Origin: Streptomyces sp. MspMP-M5
GTDB lineage: Bacteria > Actinomycetota > Actinomycetes > Streptomycetales > Streptomycetaceae
NCBI RefSeq assembly: GCF_000373585.1
Contig: NZ_KB891853.1
Span: 222,812 to 286,811, forward strand
Direction: 5' to 3'
Length of the DNA: 64,000 bases
Shown here in pieces: positions 1 to 9,210 of the stretch. Below the pieces are notes generated by a model. The model searched no databases. It was not told the origin of the DNA and saw only the letters and a program-made list of their open reading frames with translations. The number at the start of each line of letters is the position of its first letter. Position 1 is the first letter of the stretch. The position numbers were made by a program, and so were the translations under genes.

Positions 1-78
1 GCACGCCGTCTGCTCCGGGGTGAACGGGATGCCGAGGAGCTCCTTGAGCTGCTCGGGGTCGGTGATACGAGCTGACAC
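1..78 (-). CDS. adnB: AdnB-like helicase-nuclease, N-terminal 26 codons (partial)
   Basis: Only the start of the gene lies in the window; it continues past base 1. It opens with GTG at 76-78 and reads MSARITDPEQLKELLGIPF followed by TPEQTAC. The 'FTPEQ' pattern is the Q-motif region just ahead of Walker A in UvrD-family helicases. It follows adnA on the same strand after 83 bp, the order known for actinobacterial adnA-adnB, whose products form a heterodimeric ATP-dependent helicase-nuclease that resects double-strand breaks. The identity rests on 26 residues plus context; a general UvrD helicase is the alternative. Confidence 0.75.
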   Translation of the reverse strand, partial: MSARITDPEQLKELLGIPFTPEQTAC

Positions 79-161
79 AACCGCCACCGTAACGGCCGCC
101 ACCGACAACGCCCGCGCGAGCGGTGTCCGCGCAGGTCGGCGCGGGCACGGGCGGACGGCGG

Positions 162-3100
162 TCACTCCACGATCTGCCGGCCCTCCGGCTGGGCGCTGCA
201 CGAGGCCCGGAAAGCGCAGTGGGTGCAGTGCGCGCCGGTGGTGGGTGTGAAGCGCTCCTCCAGGACGCGGCCGGCGGCGGTGGCGAGCAGCTCGCCGACC
301 CAGTCGCCGTCGAGCGGGGGCTGCGCCTGGACGGCCGGCAGCGCGTCGCCGCCCTCCTTGCGGGGCGCGCCCAGCCGCAGGTGGACCAGTTCGGCGCCAC
401 CCGGCTCCGGCCGGTCGCCGCCGAAGGCGTCGTCGAGGGCGCCCTCGCGGACCGCGAGCTGGTAGACGGCGAGCTGCGGATGGCGGGCGACCTCGGGGCC
501 GGTGGGCTTCTGCTTGCCGGTCTTGAAGTCGACGACGTAGGCGCGGCCCTGGGCGTCCCGCGAGACGTGGTCCATGCTGCCGCGGATGCGGACCTCGTAG
601 GCGCCGGCCTCCAGGGTGACGTCGAAGCCGTGCTCGGTGGCGACGGTGTCCCGGCCGAGCGTCTCGCGCTCCATGACGTGCCAGCGCAGAAAGCGCTCCA
701 GGGCGGCGCGGGCGCTGTCCTTCTCCTGGCGGGACTTCCAGGGCGCGTCGAAGGCGAGCGCGTCCCACACCGAGTCCAGCCGTGCCATCAGGACGGACAG
801 GTCGGCCGGGGTGCGGCCGGAGGCGACCTCGTCGGCGAGGACGTGGACGACGTTGCCGAAGCCCTGGGCGGCGGTGGCCGGGGCGTCGGCCTTCACCTCG
901 CGGCCCAGGAACCACTGGAGGGCGCAGGCGTCGGCGAGTTGGCCGAGGGCGCTGCCGGAGAGCAGTACGGGGCGGTCGCGGTCGCGCAGCGGGACGGCGT
1001 TGTGGGTGGGCTCGTGCAGGCCCCACCAGCTGTCCGGATGGGCGGCCGGCACCAGGGGGTACCCGTCGTCGTCGCGCAGGGCGGCCAGTCTGGCCAGCCG
1101 CCGGGCGGCGGCGTCGCGCAGCGCCGGCGACGCCTCCGGGTCGACGGTGGTGGCCCGCAGCTCGGCGACGAGCGCGGCGACCGTCAGGGGGCGGCGGGGG
1201 CGCCCGGTGACGTCCTGGGGGGTGACGCCCAGCTCGGTCAGGAACCGGGACGGCTGGTCACCGTCGTCGGCCGCGGCCTTCACCGCCGTGACCACCAGGC
1301 GCTCCCGGGCCCGGGTCGCCGCCACGTAGAACAGCCGGCGCTCCTCGGCGAGCAGGGCGCCCGGGGTGAGCGGTTCGGCCAGGCCGTCCCGGCCGATCCG
1401 GTCCGCCTCCAGGAGCGAGCCGCGCCGGCGCAGGTCGGGCCAGAGGCCCTCCTGGACTCCGGCGACCACCACCAGGCGCCATTCCAGGCCCTTGGCGCGG
1501 TGCGCCGTCATCAGGCGCACCGCGTCGGGGCGGACCGTACGGCGGGTGAGGGTGTCGGCGGCGATGTCCTGGGCGTCCAGCTCCTCCAGGAAGTTCCGGG
1601 CGCCGCGGCCGCCGGTGCGCTCCTCGGCGCGGGCCGCCGTCTCGAACAGGGCGACCACCGCGTCCAGATCGCGGTCGGCGTTGCGGCCGGCGGCCCCGCC
1701 GCGCCGGGCGGCCCGCTCCAGCCGGCCCGGCCAGGGGGTGCCGTCCCACAGCTCCCACAGCGCCTCCTCGGCCGTCCCACCGCCGGCGAGCAGCTCCCGG
1801 GCCTTGCGCAGCAGCAGGCCGAGCCGCTGGGCGCCGCGGGCGTAGCGGGGGTCGTGGGCCACCAGGCGCTCGGGCTCGGCCAGCGCGCGGGCGATCAGCT
1901 CGTCGGAGGGCGGCGGCAGGGCCCGGCCGGCCGCCCGCTCCTCCTCGCGGAGCGCCCGGCCCAGCCGCCGCAGGTCGGCGGCGTCCATGCCGCCCAGGGG
2001 GGAGGTCAGCAGGTCGATGGCGGTCTCGGGGTCGATGGCGAGGGCGGCCGCGCCGTCTGAGGCAGCGTCCGGGGCGTCGTCCACCGTGTCGTCCGGGGCC
2101 TCGTCCGCCGCGTCCACCGCGTCAGTGCCTAGGTGATCGCCCGGGACGTCCAACGGGGCGGCGGGGCCCCCGTCCCCGTCGTGCGGATACGGCGCGCCGG
2201 GTGCCTCGGCGGGGGTGGCGCGGGCGCCCGAGGGCACGGCGGATGCCCCCGCGGCCACCCGCAGGGCGGTCAGCAGCGGGGCGACCGCCGGTTCGTGGCG
2301 GAGCGGCAGGTCGTCGCCGTCGATGTCGAGCGGGACCCCGGCGGCGGTCAGCACCCGGCGCACGGTGGGGATCGAGCGCCCGCCGGCGCGGACCAGGACG
2401 GCCATCTCGCGCCAGGGCACCCCCTCCTCCAGGTGGGCGCGGCGCAGCAGGTCCGCGATGTTGTCCAGCTCCGCGCCCGGGGTCGGGTACGTGTAGACCT
2501 CGGCCCGGCCGCCCTCCTGGACGGGCGCCGGCTCCCGGTGGGCGCGCACGGCGTCTGCCGGGAGACGGGTGAGCGGCATCCGGCGGGTGATCTGCCGGGT
2601 GGCGGCGAGCAGGTCGGCGCCAGAGCGGCGGGAGGTGCGCAGCACGGCCACCGGGGCGGGGGTGCCGTCGGCGCGCCGGAAGGTCTCCGGGAAGTCGAGG
2701 ATGCCGTTGACGTCGGCGCCGCGGAAGGCGTAGATCGACTGGTCCGGGTCGCCGAAGGCGAGCAGCGTACGGCCCGGGGAACCGGGGGCGGCCGGTGCGC
2801 CCCGGTGGCCGGCGAGCGCCTGCAGCAGCCGTACCTGGGCGGCGTCGGTGTCCTGGTACTCGTCGACGTAGACCGCGTCGTAAGTGTCGGCCAGCCGGGC
2901 CGCGGCCTCCGGGCGCTCGGCCAGCAGTACCGCGCGGTGCACCAACTCGGCGTAGTCCAGCACCCCTTGGGCGTCCAGGACGTCGAGGTACTCGGCGAGG
3001 AAGGCGGCTGCGGCCTGCCAGTCGGGGCGGCCGGTGCGGCGGGCGAAGGCGCCCAGCGCGTCCGGACCCAGGCCCAGTTCCCGGCTGCGGGCCAGCACCG

Positions 3101-3704
3101 CGCGGACCTCGTCGGCGAAGCCACGGGTGGTCAGGCAGGCCCGCAGCTCGTCCGGCCAGCCCGCCCGGGCGCGGCCGGCGCCGGCCAGCTCCGCCTGGCC
3201 TTCCAGGAGCTCGCGGACGACCAGGTCCTGCTCGGGGCCGGAGAGCAGCCGCAGCGGGTCGGCGAAGAGGTCGGCGTCCTGATGGGCGCGGACCAGGGCG
3301 TAGCAGAAGGAGTGGAAGGTGGTGGCCTGGGGGACGCCCGGCCGGCACCCGGCGGACGGCCCGGGGGCGCCCCCGTGGTCGGCCAGGCGGGCCGCCAGCC
3401 GGTCGCGGAGGGCGACCGCGGCCTTCCGGCTGAAGGTGAGGACGAGGATGCGCTCGGGGTCGCCGCCGTCCCGGATGCGGCGCACCACGGACTCCACCAG
3501 GGTCGTGGTCTTGCCCGTGCCGGGGCCGGCGAGGACCAGCAGCGGGCCGTCCCGGTGTGCCACCACGGCGCGCTGGCCGGCGTCCAGGACGGGCGGCGCG
3601 GTCCGCTCCGGCGGGGTGCGCACCAGGCGGTACGCGCCGGGGGCGTCCCGCCGCGCGCCTTCGCGGGGCTGCGCCGGCGGAACGGCCGGAAGGGAGGAAC
3701 TCAC
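162..3704 (-). CDS. adnA: AdnA-like ATP-dependent helicase/nuclease
   Basis: This is a 1180-residue UvrD/RecB-type protein. The N-terminal motor has Walker A (GPGTGKTT, about residues 60-67), a DExx-type VDEYQDTD box, GDPDQSIYAFRGAD and a late YVAATRARERLV motif. The C-terminal nuclease shows a PD-(D/E)xK core (VDFKTGK, about 1058-1064) and a terminal Cys cluster (C1160, C1163, C1169) that, with an upstream Cys, should hold a 4Fe-4S cluster as in AddB/AdnA nucleases. The frame is open further upstream, but GTG at 3704 with an AGGA about 12 nt before it gives the expected N-terminus. It precedes adnB in a likely operon. Role: DNA unwinding and resection at double-strand breaks, with AdnB. Confidence 0.88.
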   Translation of the reverse strand: MSSSLPAVPPAQPREGARRDAPGAYRLVRTPPERTAPPVLDAGQRAVVAHRDGPLLVLAGPGTGKTTTLVESVVRRIRDGGDPERILVLTFSRKAAVALRDRLAARLADHGGAPGPSAGCRPGVPQATTFHSFCYALVRAHQDADLFADPLRLLSGPEQDLVVRELLEGQAELAGAGRARAGWPDELRACLTTRGFADEVRAVLARSRELGLGPDALGAFARRTGRPDWQAAAAFLAEYLDVLDAQGVLDYAELVHRAVLLAERPEAAARLADTYDAVYVDEYQDTDAAQVRLLQALAGHRGAPAAPGSPGRTLLAFGDPDQSIYAFRGADVNGILDFPETFRRADGTPAPVAVLRTSRRSGADLLAATRQITRRMPLTRLPADAVRAHREPAPVQEGGRAEVYTYPTPGAELDNIADLLRRAHLEEGVPWREMAVLVRAGGRSIPTVRRVLTAAGVPLDIDGDDLPLRHEPAVAPLLTALRVAAGASAVPSGARATPAEAPGAPYPHDGDGGPAAPLDVPGDHLGTDAVDAADEAPDDTVDDAPDAASDGAAALAIDPETAIDLLTSPLGGMDAADLRRLGRALREEERAAGRALPPPSDELIARALAEPERLVAHDPRYARGAQRLGLLLRKARELLAGGGTAEEALWELWDGTPWPGRLERAARRGGAAGRNADRDLDAVVALFETAARAEERTGGRGARNFLEELDAQDIAADTLTRRTVRPDAVRLMTAHRAKGLEWRLVVVAGVQEGLWPDLRRRGSLLEADRIGRDGLAEPLTPGALLAEERRLFYVAATRARERLVVTAVKAAADDGDQPSRFLTELGVTPQDVTGRPRRPLTVAALVAELRATTVDPEASPALRDAAARRLARLAALRDDDGYPLVPAAHPDSWWGLHEPTHNAVPLRDRDRPVLLSGSALGQLADACALQWFLGREVKADAPATAAQGFGNVVHVLADEVASGRTPADLSVLMARLDSVWDALAFDAPWKSRQEKDSARAALERFLRWHVMERETLGRDTVATEHGFDVTLEAGAYEVRIRGSMDHVSRDAQGRAYVVDFKTGKQKPTGPEVARHPQLAVYQLAVREGALDDAFGGDRPEPGGAELVHLRLGAPRKEGGDALPAVQAQPPLDGDWVGELLATAAGRVLEERFTPTTGAHCTHCAFRASCSAQPEGRQIVE

Positions 3705-3933
3705 GTGGATCGCCGGTCCTGGGAGGGAGGTGCGGGTGGTGGTGCGGGTGCCGGCCGGGGCCTGCGGGGCCGCCGGGCCGTCGGGCGTCGGGGCGGAGCC
3801 GTCCGGGCACCGGCGACGGGCCGCGTCCGGAACGGCGGTCTCCGACCGTACCGGGTCGGGGAGCCGTCCCCGGACCGCCGGGGCGCACCAGGGGTCAGGG
3901 TCTGGTCCCGAACCCCGGCGCCCGTCTCGGCCT

Positions 3934-4449
3934 CTAAGGCGCGCCCCGCCCTTCGTCGCCGCCGTCCCAGCGCGCCCGCCGCATGTCGATCCTCGGTATG
4001 CGCCCGCCCGTCGCCCGACCACCGCCCCTCATCGACGCTTCCCCGGACTCCGTCCGGGGCCCCGCGGCCCCATCGATCGCCGCCGCCGACGCCCCCTTCA
4101 GCGGCGTGCCCTCGTCGCGGTAGTGGGCCAGGGCACGCAGCTCGCTGCCGGGGAGCAGGACGCCGTCCGCGCGCACCACCCGCCACCAGGGCACGGCCCC
4201 GCCGTAGAGGGCCATCACCCGCCCCACCTGCCGCGGGCCGCCGGGCGCCGGCCCCTGGGGGTGCTCCTCGTCCTTGAGCCACTCGGCGACGTCCCCGTAC
4301 GTCATGACCTTGCCGGGCGGGATCAGCTCGGCGACGCCGAGGACCCGCTCGGCGTAGTCGGGCAGCTCCACGACGGCCTCCGCCGGGCCGTCCGGGGCGG
4401 CCCGGTCGCCGGCGGCGCCGGCCCTCTCCGTGTCTCCGGTCCCCTTCAT
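3934..4449 (-). CDS. Alkyltransferase-like protein (MGMT/ATL family)
   Basis: This 171-residue protein carries the DNA-binding core of O6-alkylguanine-DNA alkyltransferases (IPPGKVMTYGDVAEWL, then a GxVPxxRVV motif). At the position of the reactive Cys of MGMT (PCHRV) it reads PWWRVV. Replacement of Cys by Trp is the hallmark of alkyltransferase-like proteins, which bind O6-alkylguanine without repairing it and pass it to nucleotide-excision repair. It ends with a long Arg/Gly-rich tail. Two ATGs are possible (4458 and 4449); AGGAT lies at a suitable distance only from the second. It sits between adnA and a divergent membrane-protein gene, so DNA-repair context is consistent. Confidence 0.8.
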   Translation of the reverse strand: MKGTGDTERAGAAGDRAAPDGPAEAVVELPDYAERVLGVAELIPPGKVMTYGDVAEWLKDEEHPQGPAPGGPRQVGRVMALYGGAVPWWRVVRADGVLLPGSELRALAHYRDEGTPLKGASAAAIDGAAGPRTESGEASMRGGGRATGGRIPRIDMRRARWDGGDEGRGAP

Positions 4450-4635
4450 TCGGCCCATCCTGCCGCACAGCACCGACAATGGGCTTGGACGCCTGGTCCC
4501 GCACCGGCCGGGTCGGCCTCGGAGGGTGCGGAGACCGTGTGCGGTGGTCGCGGTTCCGTTTCCGCTGGCCCCCAAATGCACCCTGATGCCTCCTCGGACC
4601 GGACGGCCGTGCCACCATCTTCCGGACGGTGACTG

Positions 4636-7623
4636 GTGATACGAGATCAAGAAGAGACGGCCGAACAGCAGGGTGCGGCGCCTCCGCGGGAGGCGGGCGC
4701 CCCTGATGTGCTGGCAGCCGGCACCGCCCCGGGACCGACCGCAGGGACCGCGCAGCCGCAAGGGCCGCGGGCGGCGGATCAGGGGAAGCAGCAACGGACG
4801 CCGGCGACGGCTTCCGCTACCGAAAAGGCGAGCACGATCGAGAAGGCCGAACGACCCGAGGCGTCCGCGAGGCCGGGCCGGCCCACGGCGCCCGAGCGGC
4901 AGGAGCCCGTGGGGCGGACCCCGGTGAGCGACCAGGGCGACCAGCCGCCGGACGAGCCGCTGGAGCACCACAAGACCGCCGACGGCGCGCCCCGCACCGG
5001 TGCGCGCCGCCCCGAGGGCGTCCCCCAGGACACCGGCGACTTCCATGTCGACCGGCTCGCAGTGGACGAGCCGCTGCTGCCCGCGCGGGTGCACCGCCCC
5101 GCCGACCTGCTGCGGCTGCTGCTCGGCATCGCCGGGATCGCGCTGGTGCTGGCGCTGGCGACGTTCGCGCACGGCACCACCCAGGGCCTGAAGAACGACA
5201 TCGGGCAGGGCGCCGGGGCGGCACCGCCGCTGCTGATCAACCTGGCGGGGCTGGCGTCCAGCGTCCTGGTGCTGATCGTGCCGGTGGCCTACGCCGTGGA
5301 GCGCCTGATCAAACGGGACGGGCTGCGGATCGCGGACGGTGTGCTGGCCGCCGTGCTGGCGCACGGGGTGTCGCTCGCCACCGACCTGTGGGTGGCCGAG
5401 GCCGCCCCCGCCTCGATCCGCAGCGCGCTCACCCAGCCGCTGGCCAACGGGGCGCTCTCCGCGCCGGTGCACAGCTATCTGGCGCCGGTGATCGCCTATA
5501 TGACGGCGGTGGGGATGTCCCGGCGCCCCCGTTGGCGGGTGGCGATGTGGTGCGTCCTGTTGCTGGACGCGTTCGCGGTGCTGATCGGGCGGTACACCAC
5601 CCCGTTCGCGATCGTGGTGACCGTCCTCATCGGCTGGACCGTCGCCTTCGGCACGCTCTATGCCGTGGGCTCCCCCAACGTCCGCCCCACCGGCCAGAAC
5701 CTCCTCGCGGGCCTGCGCCGGGTCGGCTTCCGGCCGGTCAGCACGATGCGCGCGGAGGACCCCGGCAACCCCGAGCACGCCGACCGGGGCCGCCGCTACC
5801 TCGTCGCCCTGGAGGACGGCCCGCCCATCGACGTCACGGTCGTCGACCGCGAGCAGCAGGCGCAGGGCTTCTTCTACCGGGTGTGGCGGCGGCTGTCGCT
5901 GCGCGGGATCAACCAGCGCCGCAGCCTGCAGTCACTGCGCCAGGCACTGGAGCAGGAGGCGCTGCTGGCCTACGCGGCGATCGCGGCCGGGGCCAACGCC
6001 CCCAAGCTGATCGCCACCTCCGAGCTGGGCCCCGACGCGGTGATGCTGGTCTACGAGCACATCGGCGGCCGCAGCTTCGACGCGCTCGCCGACGAGGAGA
6101 TCACCGACGAGCTGATGCACAGCGCCTGGCGCCAGGTGGCCGCGCTCCAGTCGCGGCGGATCGCGCACCGGCGGCTGGTCGGGGACGCCCTACTGGTGGA
6201 TCGTTCCGGCAACATCGTGCTGACCGATCTGCGGGGCGGTGAGATCGCGGCCGGCGATGTGGTGCTGCGGATGGACATCGCCCAGCTGCTCGCCACCTGC
6301 GGGCTGCGGGTCGGTGCCGAGCGGGCGGTGGCCGCGGCCGTCGAGGTGCTCGGCCCGGACGCGGTGGCCGACAGCCTGCCGCTGCTCCAGCCGATCGCGC
6401 TCAGCCGCACCACCCGGGCCACCCTGCGCCACCTGGCCAGGGAGCGGGCCAAACGGGAGCGGGAGGCGGTACTGGCCGCCTCGCAGGCCGCGAAGGAGGC
6501 GCGGGAGGCCCGGGAGGCCCACCGCCCCCAGGACCGCAAGGCGCTGCGGGCGGTGCGGAACGCCGAGAAGTCCGCCGAGAAGCGGGCCCTGGAGGAGGCG
6601 TCGGAGGAGGCGCTGGAGGAGGATCTGCTCGCCCAGATCCGCCGGCAGGTCCTGCTGATCCGCCCGACCGCGGTGATCGAGCCGGCGAAGCTGGAGCGGC
6701 TGAGCCCGCGCATCCTGATCAGCTGGATCGCCGGCGCGTTCGCGGCCTACGTCCTGCTGTCGCAGCTGACCAACTTCAACCTCGGCGACGTGATCAACCA
6801 GGCCCGGTGGGTGTGGGTGCTGGTCGCGGCGTTCTTCTCGGGGCTGACGTACGTCGCGGCGGCGATGAGCCTGCTGGGGTTCGTCACCGAGAAGGTCTCC
6901 TTCCTGCGGACGCTGCTGGCGCAGGTCGCGGGCGACTTCGTGAAGCTGGTGGCGCCCACGGCGATCGGCGGGGTGGCGCTGAACACCCGCTTCCTCCAGC
7001 GGGCCGGGGTCCGTCCCGGGCTGGCGGTGGCGAGCGTCGGCGCGTCCCAGCTGTTCGGGCTGGGCAGCCACATCCTGCTGCTGCTGGCGTTCGGCTATCT
7101 GACCGGCACCGAGCACGCCCCGCAGATCTCGCCGTCCCGGACGGTGATCGCCGGTCTGCTGACGGTGGCGGTGCTGGTCCTGGTCGTCACCGCGGTCCCG
7201 GTGCTGCGCAAGTTCGTGGTGACCCGGCTGCGGTCGCTGTTCGCCGGGGTGGTGCCGCGGATGCTGGACATCCTCCAGCGGCCGCGGAAGCTGGTCACCG
7301 GCATCGGCGGGATGCTGCTGCTGACGGGGGCGAACGTGATGTGCCTGGACGCCTCGATCCGGGCGTTCGGCGGCGGCGACCAGATCAGCTACGCCGGTAT
7401 CGCGGTGGCCTTCCTGGCGGGCAACGCGATCGGCTCGGCGGCCCCGACCCCGGGCGGCGTGGGCGCCGTGGAGGCCGCGCTGATCGGTGCGCTGACCTTC
7501 GGCGGGCTGCCGGCCGAGACGGCGCTGCCGGCGGTGCTGCTGTTCCGGCTGATGGTCTTCTGGCTGCCGGTGCTGCCGGGCTGGATGGCGTTCACCTTCC
7601 TGACCCGCAAGGGCGAGATCTGA
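4636..7623 (+). CDS. Membrane protein: kinase-like domain fused to LPG-synthase-type flippase domain
   Basis: This is a 995-residue protein. The first ~140 residues are a low-complexity Ala/Glu/Pro/Arg segment. Several membrane helices follow (about 155-340), then a soluble aminoglycoside-phosphotransferase-like region (about 370-590) with a degenerate catalytic loop (IAHRRLVGD) and DLRGGE where an active kinase has DFG/D. A basic coiled stretch leads to a C-terminal polytopic domain (about 695-990) with the TPGGVGAVEAALIGAL signature of the lysylphosphatidylglycerol-synthase membrane family. MprF-type domains of this family flip lipids; the substrate here is unknown. The GTG start has only a weak ribosome site. 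A strong terminator follows at 7657. Confidence 0.8.
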   Translation: MIRDQEETAEQQGAAPPREAGAPDVLAAGTAPGPTAGTAQPQGPRAADQGKQQRTPATASATEKASTIEKAERPEASARPGRPTAPERQEPVGRTPVSDQGDQPPDEPLEHHKTADGAPRTGARRPEGVPQDTGDFHVDRLAVDEPLLPARVHRPADLLRLLLGIAGIALVLALATFAHGTTQGLKNDIGQGAGAAPPLLINLAGLASSVLVLIVPVAYAVERLIKRDGLRIADGVLAAVLAHGVSLATDLWVAEAAPASIRSALTQPLANGALSAPVHSYLAPVIAYMTAVGMSRRPRWRVAMWCVLLLDAFAVLIGRYTTPFAIVVTVLIGWTVAFGTLYAVGSPNVRPTGQNLLAGLRRVGFRPVSTMRAEDPGNPEHADRGRRYLVALEDGPPIDVTVVDREQQAQGFFYRVWRRLSLRGINQRRSLQSLRQALEQEALLAYAAIAAGANAPKLIATSELGPDAVMLVYEHIGGRSFDALADEEITDELMHSAWRQVAALQSRRIAHRRLVGDALLVDRSGNIVLTDLRGGEIAAGDVVLRMDIAQLLATCGLRVGAERAVAAAVEVLGPDAVADSLPLLQPIALSRTTRATLRHLARERAKREREAVLAASQAAKEAREAREAHRPQDRKALRAVRNAEKSAEKRALEEASEEALEEDLLAQIRRQVLLIRPTAVIEPAKLERLSPRILISWIAGAFAAYVLLSQLTNFNLGDVINQARWVWVLVAAFFSGLTYVAAAMSLLGFVTEKVSFLRTLLAQVAGDFVKLVAPTAIGGVALNTRFLQRAGVRPGLAVASVGASQLFGLGSHILLLLAFGYLTGTEHAPQISPSRTVIAGLLTVAVLVLVVTAVPVLRKFVVTRLRSLFAGVVPRMLDILQRPRKLVTGIGGMLLLTGANVMCLDASIRAFGGGDQISYAGIAVAFLAGNAIGSAAPTPGGVGAVEAALIGALTFGGLPAETALPAVLLFRLMVFWLPVLPGWMAFTFLTRKGEI

Positions 7624-7656
7624 GGGCGGCCCGGCGCCGGCGCGGCCGGTATACGG

Positions 7657-7694
7657 GAAGGCGCCGGTCCGTCGTCGTGCGGACCGGCGCCTTC
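7657..7694. terminator. Bidirectional terminator
   Basis: A perfect 15-bp stem (7657-7671 with 7680-7694) with an 8-nt loop lies between the convergent membrane-protein gene and moeZ. It can serve both strands. There is no U-tract, as is usual in Streptomyces. Confidence 0.8.
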
Positions 7695-7719
7695 GGGCGT
7701 CAGGGGGCGGCTGCGCCGC

Positions 7720-8898
7720 TCAGTAGACGGGCTTCTCCGGCTCGACGGTGTTGACCCAGCCGATCACGCCGCCGCCGACGTGCACCGCGTCGGCGAAGCC
7801 CGCGGACTTCAGGACCGCGAGGACCTCGGCGGAGCGGACGCCGGTCTTGCAGTGCAGGACGATCTTCTTGTCCTGCGGGAGGTCCTGGAGGGCGGTGCCC
7901 ATCAGGAACTCGTTCTTGGGGATCAGGCGGGCGCCGGGGATCGAGACGATCTCGAACTCGTTGGGCTCGCGGACGTCGATGATGTCGATCTTCTCGTCGG
8001 CGTCGATCCACTCCTTGAGCTGCCGGGGAGTGATCGTCGAACCGGCCGCCGCCTCCTGGGCCTCCTCGGAGACGACGCCGCAGAACGCCTCGTAGTCGAT
8101 GAGCTCGGTGACGGTGGGGTTCTTGCCGCAGACCGCGCAGTCGGGGTCCTTGCGGACCTTGACCTGACGGTACGTCATCTCCAGGGCGTCATAGATCATC
8201 AGGCGGCCGACCAGCGGGTCACCGATGCCGGCGAGCAGCTTGATGGCCTCGTTGACCTGGATGGAGCCGATGGAGGCGCACAGCACACCGAGGACGCCGC
8301 CCTCGGCGCAGGACGGCACCATGCCCGGCGGCGGGGGCTCCGGGTACAGGCAGCGGTAGCAGGGGCCGTGCTCGCTCCAGAACACCGACGCCTGGCCGTC
8401 GAAGCGGTAGATGGAACCCCAGACGTACGGCTTGTTCAGCAGCACGCAGGCGTCGTTGACGAGGTAGCGGGTGGCGAAGTTGTCGGTGCCGTCGACGATC
8501 AGGTCGTACTGGGCGAAGAGCTCCATGACATTGCTGGAGTCCAGGCGCTCTTCGTGGAGGTTGACCGTGACGTACGGGTTGATGCCCAGCACCGTGTCCT
8601 TGGCGGAGGCAGCCTTGGAGCGGCCGATGTCCGCCTGGCTGTGGATGATCTGGCGCTGCAGGTTCGACTCGTCGACCTCGTCGAACTCCACGATGCCCAG
8701 GGTGCCGACGCCGGCCGCGGCCAGGTACATCAGCGCGGGCGAACCCAGGCCGCCGGCGCCGACACACAGCACCTTGGCGTTCTTCAGCCGCTTCTGCCCG
8801 TCCATCCCGACGTCGGGGATGATCAGGTGGCGGGAGTACCTGCGGACCTCGTCGACGGTGAGCTCCGGAGCGGGCTCGACCAGGGGTGGCAGCGACAC
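7720..8898 (-). CDS. moeZ: MoeZ adenylyltransferase/sulfurtransferase
   Basis: The protein has 392 residues, the usual MoeZ length. The N-terminal ThiF/E1-like domain has GAGGLGS (47-53) for ATP and FDEVDESNLQRQ; structural zinc Cys pairs are CYRC and CAVC. A C-terminal rhodanese domain (about 288-392) carries the active-site loop HCKTGVRS. It activates and thiolates C-termini of sulfur-carrier proteins in molybdopterin, thiamine and cysteine-related pathways, in the cytosol. GTG at 8896-8898 is chosen because a GGAG lies 6 nt upstream. A GGAAT-N18-GTT element at 8977-9002 suggests control by the thiol-stress sigma factor SigR. Confidence 0.93.
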   Translation of the reverse strand: MSLPPLVEPAPELTVDEVRRYSRHLIIPDVGMDGQKRLKNAKVLCVGAGGLGSPALMYLAAAGVGTLGIVEFDEVDESNLQRQIIHSQADIGRSKAASAKDTVLGINPYVTVNLHEERLDSSNVMELFAQYDLIVDGTDNFATRYLVNDACVLLNKPYVWGSIYRFDGQASVFWSEHGPCYRCLYPEPPPPGMVPSCAEGGVLGVLCASIGSIQVNEAIKLLAGIGDPLVGRLMIYDALEMTYRQVKVRKDPDCAVCGKNPTVTELIDYEAFCGVVSEEAQEAAAGSTITPRQLKEWIDADEKIDIIDVREPNEFEIVSIPGARLIPKNEFLMGTALQDLPQDKKIVLHCKTGVRSAEVLAVLKSAGFADAVHVGGGVIGWVNTVEPEKPVY

Positions 8899-9210
8899 GG
8901 GGACTCCGTTGATCGGTCTCGATGGGCTTCCCCCGCCCCGGCCGGGACCGGGAGCGGCGGAGAGGGTTCTCTCCGTAACACTGCCACGCCCTTCTTCATT
9001 CCGAGACACCTGGTCCGATGTGCGAGACGGAATCGTCCCAGCAGCCGGGCAGCGGCTCCCGGGCGCCGGCGGGCCGCCGGGTGGCGGGCCGTGGCGCCGG
9101 ATCCGGGTGTCCCAGTAAACGGACAGCCGTCTCACGGAAGCGGGCGACGGCCGGGAGGGGCAGGCGCAGAGTCGGGCCCAGAGCCGGGCACAGGGTCGGA
9201 AGCGGCGTCC
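8899..9210. other. Intergenic region with moeZ promoter
   Basis: This 312-bp gap lies between moeZ and the end of the epimerase gene on the same strand. It holds the SigR-type promoter (8977-9002) and otherwise GC-rich sequence in which I see no gene. Confidence 0.6.
8977..9002 (-). promoter_or_regulatory. SigR-type promoter upstream of moeZ
   Basis: On the minus strand GGAAT (8998-9002) is followed by exactly 18 nt and GTT (8977-8979). This matches the Streptomyces SigR consensus GGAAT-N18/19-GTT. The start of transcription would fall near 8970, about 70 nt before the moeZ GTG. Confidence 0.65.

Noticed and set aside
123..2060. Very long open frames opposite adnA and other genes (also 2133-4277, 19425-22382, 34654-39138)
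   Set aside because: They mirror G/C-biased codons of the real genes, have low-complexity products and lack ribosome sites or recognisable domains.
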